Source of the DNA: Acinetobacter pullicarnis
GTDB lineage: Bacteria; Pseudomonadota; Gammaproteobacteria; Pseudomonadales; Moraxellaceae
Length of the DNA stretch: 64,000 nt
Reading direction: 5' to 3'
Assembly (NCBI RefSeq): GCF_006352475.1
Contig: NZ_VCMZ01000001.1
Location: forward strand, 1-64,000
The notes below the pieces were generated by a model. That model was not told the origin of the DNA. It was given only the letters and a program-made list of their open reading frames with translations, and ran no database searches. The position numbers were made by a program, and so were the translations under genes. This document shows, piece after piece, positions 32,990 through 40,761 of the stretch. Numbering within the stretch: position 1 is the stretch's first letter; the number at the start of each line of letters is the position of its first letter.

Positions 32990-33565
32990 TTATAAGGCAT
33001 GCTTTAATGCTTTCTCATGCTGTTTTACTTGTCTTGCGTATTTTTTACCTTGGCGTTTCATTTTCCAGCTGTTGTTATAGCCAGTTGGGCCAACATTATA
33101 ATAAGCCAATGCCTTTTTCCAACTTCCTGCAGATTGATTGTAGTTGGCCAAGATATAGCTACCACAATTAATATTTACCCATTCATCATAAAGATCACCC
33201 GGGCATTTCTGTTGCCAAAATCGTGGCATGACCTGAGTCAGTCCGACTGCACCTGCAGAAGAAACTACACGGCTACGATAGCTGGATTCTTGGCGAATCA
33301 TCGCTGCCAACATTAAGGGCGCCATATCTTGTTTATCTGCACTTTGAATAATCATGGGGGATACACGATCTGCAGTAGTTTTGGGTACTGAATAGGCACG
33401 TTGAATCCCATTGGAAAGCTTGGCTGAACGGGAAGCAAGTGAGCCACTATGTGGGCCGAGTGTGGTACATCCAACCATGACTAAGCTGAGCCCAACTAAG
33501 CTAACTTGGGCTGCATAGGATTTTAATTTGGATAAACTGGGAGCGAAGAAAGATAAAGCAGACAA
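32990..33565 (-). CDS. SLT-domain lytic transglycosylase, probable lipoprotein
   Basis: The 191-residue product has a C-terminal lysozyme-like SLT domain with the catalytic Glu in AAMIRQESSYRSRV, followed by GAVGLTQVMP, and ALAYYNVGP near the end. The N-terminus has a hydrophobic stretch ending MVGC, a plausible lipobox with lipidated Cys33, so it is likely anchored in the outer membrane. It would cleave peptidoglycan glycan strands. The start is uncertain: the first available codon is TTG 33565, with no clear ribosome site. A stop 14 codons upstream limits alternatives. It stands alone between the peptidase fragment and the SNF2 gene. Confidence 0.82.
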   Translation of the reverse strand: MSALSFFAPSLSKLKSYAAQVSLVGLSLVMVGCTTLGPHSGSLASRSAKLSNGIQRAYSVPKTTADRVSPMIIQSADKQDMAPLMLAAMIRQESSYRSRVVSSAGAVGLTQVMPRFWQQKCPGDLYDEWVNINCGSYILANYNQSAGSWKKALAYYNVGPTGYNNSWKMKRQGKKYARQVKQHEKALKHAL

Positions 33566-33687
33566 AATAATAAGCCAAGTAAAGTGAGATCAAATTAAGC
33601 CCATGTTAGAGGGCGAAATAATTCGAGTCAATACGAGTTACTTTACAAGATTGTTCTTAAGTTCAGTGTATTACCTTGTGATCTTAA

Positions 33688-36600
33688 TTAAAACTGCTCA
33701 AGCAATTGCATCATATCCTCATTCGATAACTTCACTTCATCTTGCTGATCATGACTTAAAACAGATTGTGCCAGTTGTGCCTTATGTTGCTGTAGCTCAA
33801 GTATTTTTTCTTCAATGCTTTGATTGGTAATTAGTTTATAAACAAAAACAGGTTTGTCTTGTCCAATCCGCCATGCACGGTCTGAGGCCTGATCTTCTGC
33901 AGCAGGGTTCCACCATGGATCATAGTGAATGACGGTATCGGCAGCCGTTAAGTTCAGTCCTACACCACCTGCTTTCAGGCTGATTAAAAATACAGGGACT
34001 TGTTCAGACTGGAAAGTTGTAATGACTTCATCGCGTTTCTTGGTCTGTCCAGTCAGCTTGACGAGGGGGATATTGATTTGTTTGAGACCATTTTCAATCA
34101 GTTGTAGCATGCTGGTAAACTGCGAGAAGATTAATATTCGTCGGCCTTCCTCCACCATTTCCTCCACCATGCTCATTAAATGTTCAAATTTAGCCGAAGT
34201 TGCATCTTGGACAGCAAAAGTATCAAGCTTCAGTAAACTCGGATGGCAGCAGACTTGGCGTAATTTGAGTAATGCATCTAAGATTTGGATCTGACTGCGA
34301 TGAATGCCTTTTTCAGCAATGATCTGGCGAATATTGGTTTGCATCGTAGCACGAACAGCCTCATACAATTTCGCTTGTTGATCATTCATTTCAATATTAA
34401 CTTCAATGGTGGTTTTCGCAGGTAATTCTTTGGCAACATCCGTTTTTAGACGACGCAGCATAAACGGTTGAATTCGAGCAACCAACTTAGCTCTTTTTTG
34501 CTGATCGGCTTGTTTTTCAATCGGGGTGCGATATTTTTTATTGAAAACGTCTTGTGAATACAAAAAGCCAGGCATTAAAAAATAGAACAATGACCACAGT
34601 TCACCTAAATGGTTTTCCATGGGCGTTCCAGTCAGGCAAAGACGATGGGTTGCTGTCAATTGTCTAACCACTTGAGCGGCTTTGGCACGTGGATTTTTAA
34701 TATTCTGTGCTTCATCTAAAATAAGCAGATGATATTGATGTTGCGCGAAAAGATCTTCATCTCGAGACAACAGCGGATAGGTACTTAAAATAATATCGTG
34801 CTGTGGAATTCGATCAAACAAAGCATGGCGTTGTGGCCCATGAATGATCATGACTTTTAGATCTGGTGTGAATTTCTGGGCTTCTTTAAACCAGTTCTGC
34901 ATTAATGAGGTTGGGGCAATAATCAGTGCTGGTTGTTGTAGGCGACCAGCTTGTTTTTCCAATAAAATATGTGCCAAGGTTTGTGCTGTTTTACCGAGCC
35001 CCATATCGTCCGCCAATATGCCGCCATGCTCAGTTTCTCTTAAAAACTGTAGCCATGCGAGCCCTTGTTGCTGATAAGGACGTAATTCACCTTGGAAGCC
35101 TTGTGGTGTTGGCAATTGTTGTTGATAGCCTTGTTTTAACCGATCTGCAAAGCCTTGTAAACGTTGATTTCCTTGCCACTGCATTCCCAGATGGTGCGCT
35201 AAACCCAGTAACTGACTGGCATCGTAGCGATCAATTTGACGAGTGTCAGGTTGTTCTAAAATTTCTTTTAAATAGAACAAAATAGGCTTTATTTCTTTAA
35301 AGGGAATAGCCAATTGTGGCTGATCTGGTTGCAGCATAATTTTAAAGAAATGATGGTCTGATAAACGATCAAGATATTTAGGATCAAGTAATTGTGGTGT
35401 TTGTTCAATGATATTGGCAAGTAGTTGAATTAAATCATAGGATTGGCCTTTACTGTCTTGGACAGTAAGACCAACCTGAAACCAATCACGTTCAAAAGAC
35501 GAATCTTCAAGCGACAGCTGCATGTTCTGGCCGAGTTCTAGGTTAAATAGGCTTTGAGCCGTGTGTTCGACTCGCCATCCCGAAGATTCGAATTGATTTT
35601 CGGGTAATAGACGTTGCAGCCATTCGTCAATTGTTGCGCCGATGACATTATCGAGTGTTTCTTGTTGAAAGATCGCTTTGGGGAGTTGCTTGAGCTCCTT
35701 GGCCCAGCTAAAAGATGGCAGCATCTGTTTAAGCTGCTGTATATATTTATTTTCTTGATTTAAGTCACGTTGTTGTTTGACAGTATTGCCCTGATACATC
35801 CCCATAAAACTTTCATTTTCTGTACCAGCAATAATACGTCCAGCAGGATATTCAAACTCAATTTCAGCCAGTGCGTACTGCAAACGCTGCTCATAGAGTG
35901 CGAAGCTACCAAAACGTAAAATCGGGATCGGTTGACCTTCTAAAACGGGTACATCTTGCAGTGATTGTGGTTGCGGGAGGGAAATACTATCCGGTAGATT
36001 TTTGAGCATTTGATCAAACTCACCCAATAGCGTTACTGGAATTGCAGGCATGCTGAGTAAGTGATCTAGCGTTTTAGCCGGGAAACTACTCTTTAATAGT
36101 CCAACCTGTTGTTGTAAGGTATCGATATAACACAAAGGATTTGTTTGAATAATCTGTAAATGTGTGACTTCATTGAGCGGGATACGACGCTGTTGTTGAT
36201 CAACGATATACAGTGCTAATTTTTCCATTTGTGGTCGTATATCATTTTGCCAAATACTTTCTAAATCATAGGTCACCTCACTCCAAGTGAGTGCAGGATT
36301 CTGATGATGTTGCCAATAGACCAAGCCACTTTCAATGATATTTTTAAATTGTGGTAATGGCATACCAGATACATCTAAGTGACCGCTAAACTGCGCTTGC
36401 GATGCATTTAATTTGGCGTAGAAATAAATTTGAATAAATAAGGCTCTCGCTGTTTCAGAAAGCTTAAGTCTTTGATTTAAAATATTATCATAACTGGTAT
36501 ACAGATTTGCATCACGAATTTCACCCTTTTTATTGCGTCTTACCTTTTGTACTTGAAGGCTTATTTTGTGGCCTTGATTTTTTTTATCAAAAATATAAAT

Positions 36601-37041
36601 TAGATGATTTTGCTGAGCAGCAGCACTGTGTAGATCGGGCTGAACTTCTACTAAATGTTTTTTAAAATCAGTAAGCCAATTTTTAGCATCACGAATATCT
36701 TGGCTGCTTGCGCTACTTTCTTTTGGGTTTGTATTCAGCCCTGAATTAAGTGAAGCATGTTGTAAATGTTCAGCATAAAAAAAGCGTGCCAAGGCGGCAG
36801 CATGTTTGCAGTTATCACCGACAGGGCAGCTACAATCCGTTTCAGTTAAGCGACCAAGCAACGAGTGATAATAGATGGTGGTATCGTAATAGTCCGTTCC
36901 TTCTATTTGAGCATAGGCAATGGTGGTGTTGCCATCGGTCATGATGTCTAATGTTTCAAGATCGATATTTTGAACATAATTCACGCTGCGTTGAATTGTG
37001 ACTTGACTAAACCTTGATAAAAACTTGTTTAAACTAGACAT
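33688..37041 (-). CDS. SWIM zinc-finger and SNF2 helicase protein
   Basis: The 1117-residue product is a Swi2/Snf2-family ATPase. A SWIM zinc finger sits at the N-terminus: Cys70, Cys72, Cys78 and His80 in CSCPVGDNCKH. A long middle region (about 100-640) precedes the motor. SNF2 motifs are I DDMGLGKTAQT, II LDEAQNIKNP, III LTGTPMEN, V SLKAGGVGLNL and VI DRAWRIGQDKPV. These proteins use ATP to move along DNA and may act on transcription complexes, as RapA does, but the SWIM type is uncharacterised in bacteria. The gene is single and its 3' end lies 122 bp from the transglycosylase start. Confidence 0.92.
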   Translation of the reverse strand: MSSLNKFLSRFSQVTIQRSVNYVQNIDLETLDIMTDGNTTIAYAQIEGTDYYDTTIYYHSLLGRLTETDCSCPVGDNCKHAAALARFFYAEHLQHASLNSGLNTNPKESSASSQDIRDAKNWLTDFKKHLVEVQPDLHSAAAQQNHLIYIFDKKNQGHKISLQVQKVRRNKKGEIRDANLYTSYDNILNQRLKLSETARALFIQIYFYAKLNASQAQFSGHLDVSGMPLPQFKNIIESGLVYWQHHQNPALTWSEVTYDLESIWQNDIRPQMEKLALYIVDQQQRRIPLNEVTHLQIIQTNPLCYIDTLQQQVGLLKSSFPAKTLDHLLSMPAIPVTLLGEFDQMLKNLPDSISLPQPQSLQDVPVLEGQPIPILRFGSFALYEQRLQYALAEIEFEYPAGRIIAGTENESFMGMYQGNTVKQQRDLNQENKYIQQLKQMLPSFSWAKELKQLPKAIFQQETLDNVIGATIDEWLQRLLPENQFESSGWRVEHTAQSLFNLELGQNMQLSLEDSSFERDWFQVGLTVQDSKGQSYDLIQLLANIIEQTPQLLDPKYLDRLSDHHFFKIMLQPDQPQLAIPFKEIKPILFYLKEILEQPDTRQIDRYDASQLLGLAHHLGMQWQGNQRLQGFADRLKQGYQQQLPTPQGFQGELRPYQQQGLAWLQFLRETEHGGILADDMGLGKTAQTLAHILLEKQAGRLQQPALIIAPTSLMQNWFKEAQKFTPDLKVMIIHGPQRHALFDRIPQHDIILSTYPLLSRDEDLFAQHQYHLLILDEAQNIKNPRAKAAQVVRQLTATHRLCLTGTPMENHLGELWSLFYFLMPGFLYSQDVFNKKYRTPIEKQADQQKRAKLVARIQPFMLRRLKTDVAKELPAKTTIEVNIEMNDQQAKLYEAVRATMQTNIRQIIAEKGIHRSQIQILDALLKLRQVCCHPSLLKLDTFAVQDATSAKFEHLMSMVEEMVEEGRRILIFSQFTSMLQLIENGLKQINIPLVKLTGQTKKRDEVITTFQSEQVPVFLISLKAGGVGLNLTAADTVIHYDPWWNPAAEDQASDRAWRIGQDKPVFVYKLITNQSIEEKILELQQHKAQLAQSVLSHDQQDEVKLSNEDMMQLLEQF

Positions 37042-37512
37042 ACATACGATTAAATTAAAATAAACATAGATTAGTATAAAGCAGATTCAAGTGATATTGA
37101 TTAGAGAAAATTAATAAAGTCATTGCAGCCTACCCTTGGTCATCATTTTAGACTATTTCTATTCGGTCTTATTTAGGTCATTTTAAGCACACATAAAAAA
37201 TAACCCCATCATCCTGACGGGGCTATTTTCATATCATGTGATGGGTATAACTCCTGTCATACCGAGCGCATCCTGCTGTTAATTTCATCTTATTATTTTT
37301 CTTTTTTGGAAACTTCCTGTTTCCTGTTAAAGCTAGAATAGGTCTATTTGGGTTGGGTAGATACAAGACATTTTCCACAGCGGCTGTAAGCCAAAACTGA
37401 CAATTGGGTAGTCGCTTGGATTATTGTTTTCAGGTAAAAAATCATATTGGCTTATATATTGTCAAAATCGGCTAAAATTCACTTACTTATTTGTAGTGAT
37501 TGGATTGGCAGC
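37042..37512. other. Intergenic region containing small-RNA copy C
   Basis: This 471-bp gap separates divergent genes. Its only clear content is the minus-strand structured RNA element at 37190-37330. Right of it, TTTTCCACA (37371-37379) is one base from a DnaA box. I see no strong promoter for the transporter gene. Confidence 0.45.
37190..37330 (-). ncRNA. Structured small RNA element, copy C
   Basis: This is the third copy, on the minus strand. Reading 5' to 3': a TATTCT -10 (37340-37335), hairpin GGAAAC-AGGAA-GTTTCC (37324-37308), a small GC-AGGAT-GC hairpin, GGTAT...ACAGGAG...ATACC and the terminator CCCCGTC-AGGAT-GATGGGG followed by TTATTTTTT. All loops contain AGGA. Relative to copy A, the terminator stem has A-T swapped to T-A with pairing kept (CCCCGAC/GTTGGGG against CCCCGTC/GATGGGG), direct covariation. 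It lies between the SNF2 and transporter genes and is read away from the transporter. Confidence 0.72.
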
Positions 37513-38607
37513 ATGCAGCACAACCCTAAAACGTGGCAACAGACATTACAGACACTGGTATTTTTACTGTTGTTTATTATTTTATCGGGCTGGTTGCTTC
37601 AAGTTGGGCAAAGTTTTTTGTTGCCTGTCTTTATTGCAGCAATTTCGATGTATATTTTGGTGACTTTAACCGAATGGCTTGGTCGTTTACCTTTACTTAA
37701 TCGAACGCCTGAGTGGTTAAGGCGCATTTTAGTATTGATTGGATTTATCGCAACGATGTTTGGACTCAGCCATATTATCGTTACGACTGGTGAAAAAATC
37801 GTGAGTTCTGCACCAGCATATCAAGCTAATCTTGAAAAAATGATTGTACAGCTCAGTATGAAAATGGGCTGGGGCCAAGATCCTGATTTGAAAATGCTAT
37901 TAGAAATGAGCATTGATAAAATTAATATGCAGTCTGTATTCACTTCGATACTCTCTGCACTGAGTTCTTTAACGGGCATGATTGTATTGGTGGTGGTCTA
38001 TGCGCTATTTATGCTCAGTGAACGAGGTGATTTTGCGAGTAAATTAGCACTCGCATTTCCAGGGCAAGGGGCTGCGCGTACCAAAAATTTGGTGATGGAT
38101 GTAAACCGTAAAATTGGTGATTATTTAGCGATTAAAACTTTAATTAATCTTATCCTTGCCGTGATCTCATTTATTATTTTGTGGCTATGTGGTGTAGAAC
38201 ATGCGTTGTTCTGGGCACTCATTATTGGTCTATTAAATTATATTCCTTATATCGGCTCGTTATTAGGCGTGGTCTTTCCTGTATTACTCAGTATCGTCCA
38301 GTTTGGTTCATTGCATATGACAGTTCTGGTTGCCAGCTTATTAACCGTAGCGCAAATGTATGTGGGTAACGTGCTTGAACCTAAAATGATTGGTAAGCAA
38401 ATTAATTTATCGCCATTTGTCGTTTTAGTTTCATTGTCATTGTGGTCATCTCTATGGGGCGTTGCAGGAGCAATTTTAGCGATTCCATTAACCTCAATTT
38501 TAGTCATTATTTTTAGTGCATTTAAATCGACACGTGCTTTGGCCATTTTATTGGTCGATGACCCAAGTGCTTATGAAGCTGAAGCCAAGTCGCTTGATCC
38601 CCAATAA
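37513..38607 (+). CDS. AI-2E family transporter (PerM/YdgG-like)
   Basis: The 364-residue product has about seven to eight hydrophobic helices in the AI-2E/UPF0118 pattern: paired helices at the N-terminus (LQTLVFLLLFIILSGWLL and LLPVFIAAISMYILVTL), a central soluble stretch (about 85-150), then a C-terminal cluster with LLNYIPYIGSLLG, the family signature, and EPKMIGKQINLSPFVVL. The family exports small molecules or ions; autoinducer-2 export applies only to some members. I chose ATG 37513 (MQHNPKTWQQ) because an upstream start adds residues that do not look membrane-protein-like. No ribosome site stands out. A perfect 18-bp stem follows. Confidence 0.85.
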   Translation: MQHNPKTWQQTLQTLVFLLLFIILSGWLLQVGQSFLLPVFIAAISMYILVTLTEWLGRLPLLNRTPEWLRRILVLIGFIATMFGLSHIIVTTGEKIVSSAPAYQANLEKMIVQLSMKMGWGQDPDLKMLLEMSIDKINMQSVFTSILSALSSLTGMIVLVVVYALFMLSERGDFASKLALAFPGQGAARTKNLVMDVNRKIGDYLAIKTLINLILAVISFIILWLCGVEHALFWALIIGLLNYIPYIGSLLGVVFPVLLSIVQFGSLHMTVLVASLLTVAQMYVGNVLEPKMIGKQINLSPFVVLVSLSLWSSLWGVAGAILAIPLTSILVIIFSAFKSTRALAILLVDDPSAYEAEAKSLDPQ

Positions 38608-38612
38608 AGTAA

Positions 38613-38654
38613 ACCTTATTCGGTTTAAGAGTCGCTTCTTAAACCGAATAAGGT
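38613..38654. repeat. Perfect 18-bp inverted repeat after the transporter gene
   Basis: ACCTTATTCGGTTTAAGA pairs perfectly with 38637-38654 around a six-base loop. It begins five bases after the stop codon. There is no T-run on either side, so it is more likely an mRNA-stabilising or Rho-associated hairpin than a classic terminator. Confidence 0.8.
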
Positions 38655-38880
38655 GCGCATTGTCAAAAATAAACAACGATTTAAAAAATCCCAAAGATGG
38701 TTTTGTTCATGTCTGTTTATTTGAAGCCTTGATTTGATATTTATTTTAAATTTAAGTCATTAATATAAGTCCATGAAAATATTTATTGAATCAAACTGTT
38801 TCACTCGATTTCATTTCAAAAAATACGTTGGCAAATAAAGGGGGCATGTTCCACCTCCATTTACGCTTGAGTTTGAGTAA

Positions 38881-38985
38881 TATATCTTTGGTGATCCTGC
38901 GGCTAAAAACAACATAACAATAACGCTCACAGGTGTATCTTCTCCTGTTGCTGGAGCGATAGATTGGCTTGGTAAGCCTAGTTAA
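38881..38985 (+). pseudogene. Possible C-terminal gene remnant upstream of the pilus operon
   Basis: A 34-codon stretch reads YIFGDPAAKNNITITLTGVSS...GAIDWLGKPS and then stops. It is preceded directly by an in-frame TAA and has no start, but its composition is protein-like and unlike the AT-rich DNA around it. It may be the end of a lost surface or phage-type protein. I do not recognise the family. Confidence 0.35.
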
Positions 38986-39137
38986 ATAATATAAATGTTG
39001 TAAAAAACAAAAAATAATCTACGTATTTTAACAAATATTACACATTCGGATAATTTATTGAGTCTTACGGACAAGCTCGGCTGAAAGATTATGAAGATAA
39101 TAAGCTATGTCTACATATATGCATAAAATGCTAAATG

Positions 39138-39153
39138 TGTGATGTATATCACT
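39138..39153. promoter_or_regulatory. CRP/Vfr-like binding site upstream of the pilus operon
   Basis: TGTGATGTATATCACT matches the CRP consensus TGTGA-N6-TCACA at nine of ten fixed positions. It lies 54 bp before the major pilin start, a plausible activator position. Acinetobacter encodes a CRP/Vfr homologue; that it acts here is inference. Confidence 0.55.
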
Positions 39154-39206
39154 TTGTTGGTTTTGAATATACAAAGGATATTCTTTGAATTTATAGGAAT
39201 GAAGAA

Positions 39207-39755
39207 ATGAATTTTAATAAAATTGCAATTGCGTCAATGATGATGTTTGGTGCTGCTTTAACTCATGCTGCTGACCCAGTGACTGTACAAGGCGGTACTA
39301 TTCATTTTGAGGGTGAGTTAGTCAATGCTGCTTGTGCTGTTTCTACAGAAAGTGCGAACCAAACTGTTGTATTGGGACAGTATCGTACAGCAAGTTTAGC
39401 GAACGTTGGTGATATGACAACGCCAGTTCCTTTCACAATTAAACTTGTTGACTGTGATCCTGAAGTGCATAAAACAGCGTCAGTTTCTTTTGCAGGCACA
39501 ACAATTCCAAATGACACTGAACTTCTAGCAACATCTGCTGGTGGTACGAACGGTATTGCTGCAAAAAATGTCGGTATTCAAATTAGCGATGATACTTCAA
39601 CAATCCTTAAAGTTGATGGTGCTGATAAAGGATCTGTAAAAACACTTCTTAGTGGTAATAACGTACTTGACTTTACTGCACGTTATGTTGCAACAGGAAA
39701 ATCAACAGCTGGTGCGGCAAATGCTGATGCAACTTTCTTTATTAATTACCAATAA
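39207..39755 (+). CDS. Major fimbrial subunit (type 1 pilin family)
   Basis: The 182-residue product has a signal peptide (MNFNKIAIASMMMFGAALTHA) and the pattern of chaperone-usher pilins: an N-terminal donor strand region (VQGGTIHFEGELVNAACAV), the conserved disulfide Cys43 with Cys83, and the C-terminal beta-zipper ending DATFFINYQ with the penultimate Tyr. It would be the main rod subunit. It is followed by a hairpin that likely makes its mRNA more abundant than the downstream genes. The start ATG 39207 has AGGAATGAAG upstream. Confidence 0.9.
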   Translation: MNFNKIAIASMMMFGAALTHAADPVTVQGGTIHFEGELVNAACAVSTESANQTVVLGQYRTASLANVGDMTTPVPFTIKLVDCDPEVHKTASVSFAGTTIPNDTELLATSAGGTNGIAAKNVGIQISDDTSTILKVDGADKGSVKTLLSGNNVLDFTARYVATGKSTAGAANADATFFINYQ

Positions 39756-39875
39756 GTAATTTTAATGCATAGATAATAATACAAGGGGTGTATACCAAGA
39801 TTTTAATATTTATTCTAAGTTTTAGGTAGACATGAATATAGAAAGTATCACTCTTTTTTATTATTAACTTTGTAA

Positions 39876-39910
39876 GGTGTTCTTTAGCTATAAGGAACAC
39901 CATTTCTTTT
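39876..39910 (+). terminator. Hairpin between major pilin and chaperone genes
   Basis: GGTGTTC and GAACACC form a 7-bp stem, extended inward by TTA/TAA pairs, followed by ATTTCTTTTGTT. It is a leaky terminator candidate lying between the pilin gene and the assembly genes, a common way to raise pilin over usher. Confidence 0.65.
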
Positions 39911-40068
39911 GTTATTGATCCTAGGTAATGCAAAAAATATTTTATCTTAAAAATAATTAAAATAATAATAGTTTTTTCTAACCATATGCTTGCTCTTTTA
40001 AATAGGAAGTAGGGAAAAATTTATTTTTATCATCATTAACTTTTAATATCACTAAATGAGAGACTTGA

Positions 40069-40761
40069 ATGAACATTGTTAAATTCACAATATGTAGCTT
40101 TTCCTTAATTTATGCAAACACCCTTTATGCAGCTGCGATAGGTGGCGTTTCATTAGGGTCGACAAGAGTTATATATCCTGCGAATTCCAAACAAGTTTCT
40201 TTACCACTCCTTAATCACAGTAAGAAAGATCGTTACTTGGTAAATGCTTGGGTCGATGATATTAATGAAGAAAAAACCAAAGATTTTTTGATTACACCGC
40301 CTATTTTTGTATCTGAACCAGATACTGAAAATACCTTTAGAATTATAAGAGTTACGTCTGATTTTCCTAAAAACAAGGAAAGTGTTTATTACATAAATGT
40401 AAAAACAATACCATCAGTGAGCAGAGAAGTTTTAGAGGGTTCAAATGTCCTGCAACTTGCAGTGCTATCTAGAATTAAACTATTTGTGCGCCCCCCAAAC
40501 TTACCCTATGCATCAGAAGAAGCATTTAATCATATTAAGTTTTATAAAACAGTCAACGGTGTTGAAGTAGATAATAAATCTCCTTATTTTATTTCGTTTG
40601 TTAATCTTAAATTAGATAATAATTCTATTCCTAGTAAGATGGTTGCACCTCTAGAGAGAACTCAGTTAACAGAGAAAACAGGGACTACATTTTCTTATCA
40701 AGCCGTAAATGATTATGGCGGCTTAACTGAAATCAAAGAGATGACTATTAGCAATGAATAA
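40069..40761 (+). CDS. Periplasmic pilus chaperone (PapD/FimC family)
   Basis: The 230-residue product has a signal peptide (about 1-23, ending LYAAA). The mature domain 1 has VSLGSTRVIYPANSKQVSLPLLNHSK, with the Arg in STRVIYP that anchors the subunit C-terminus, and the IRVTSDFPKNKESVYYINVKTIP stretch with the family's second conserved basic residue region. It folds pilin subunits by donor-strand complementation and delivers them to the usher. It overlaps the usher gene by 8 bp, which suggests coupling. Confidence 0.9.
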   Translation: MNIVKFTICSFSLIYANTLYAAAIGGVSLGSTRVIYPANSKQVSLPLLNHSKKDRYLVNAWVDDINEEKTKDFLITPPIFVSEPDTENTFRIIRVTSDFPKNKESVYYINVKTIPSVSREVLEGSNVLQLAVLSRIKLFVRPPNLPYASEEAFNHIKFYKTVNGVEVDNKSPYFISFVNLKLDNNSIPSKMVAPLERTQLTEKTGTTFSYQAVNDYGGLTEIKEMTISNE

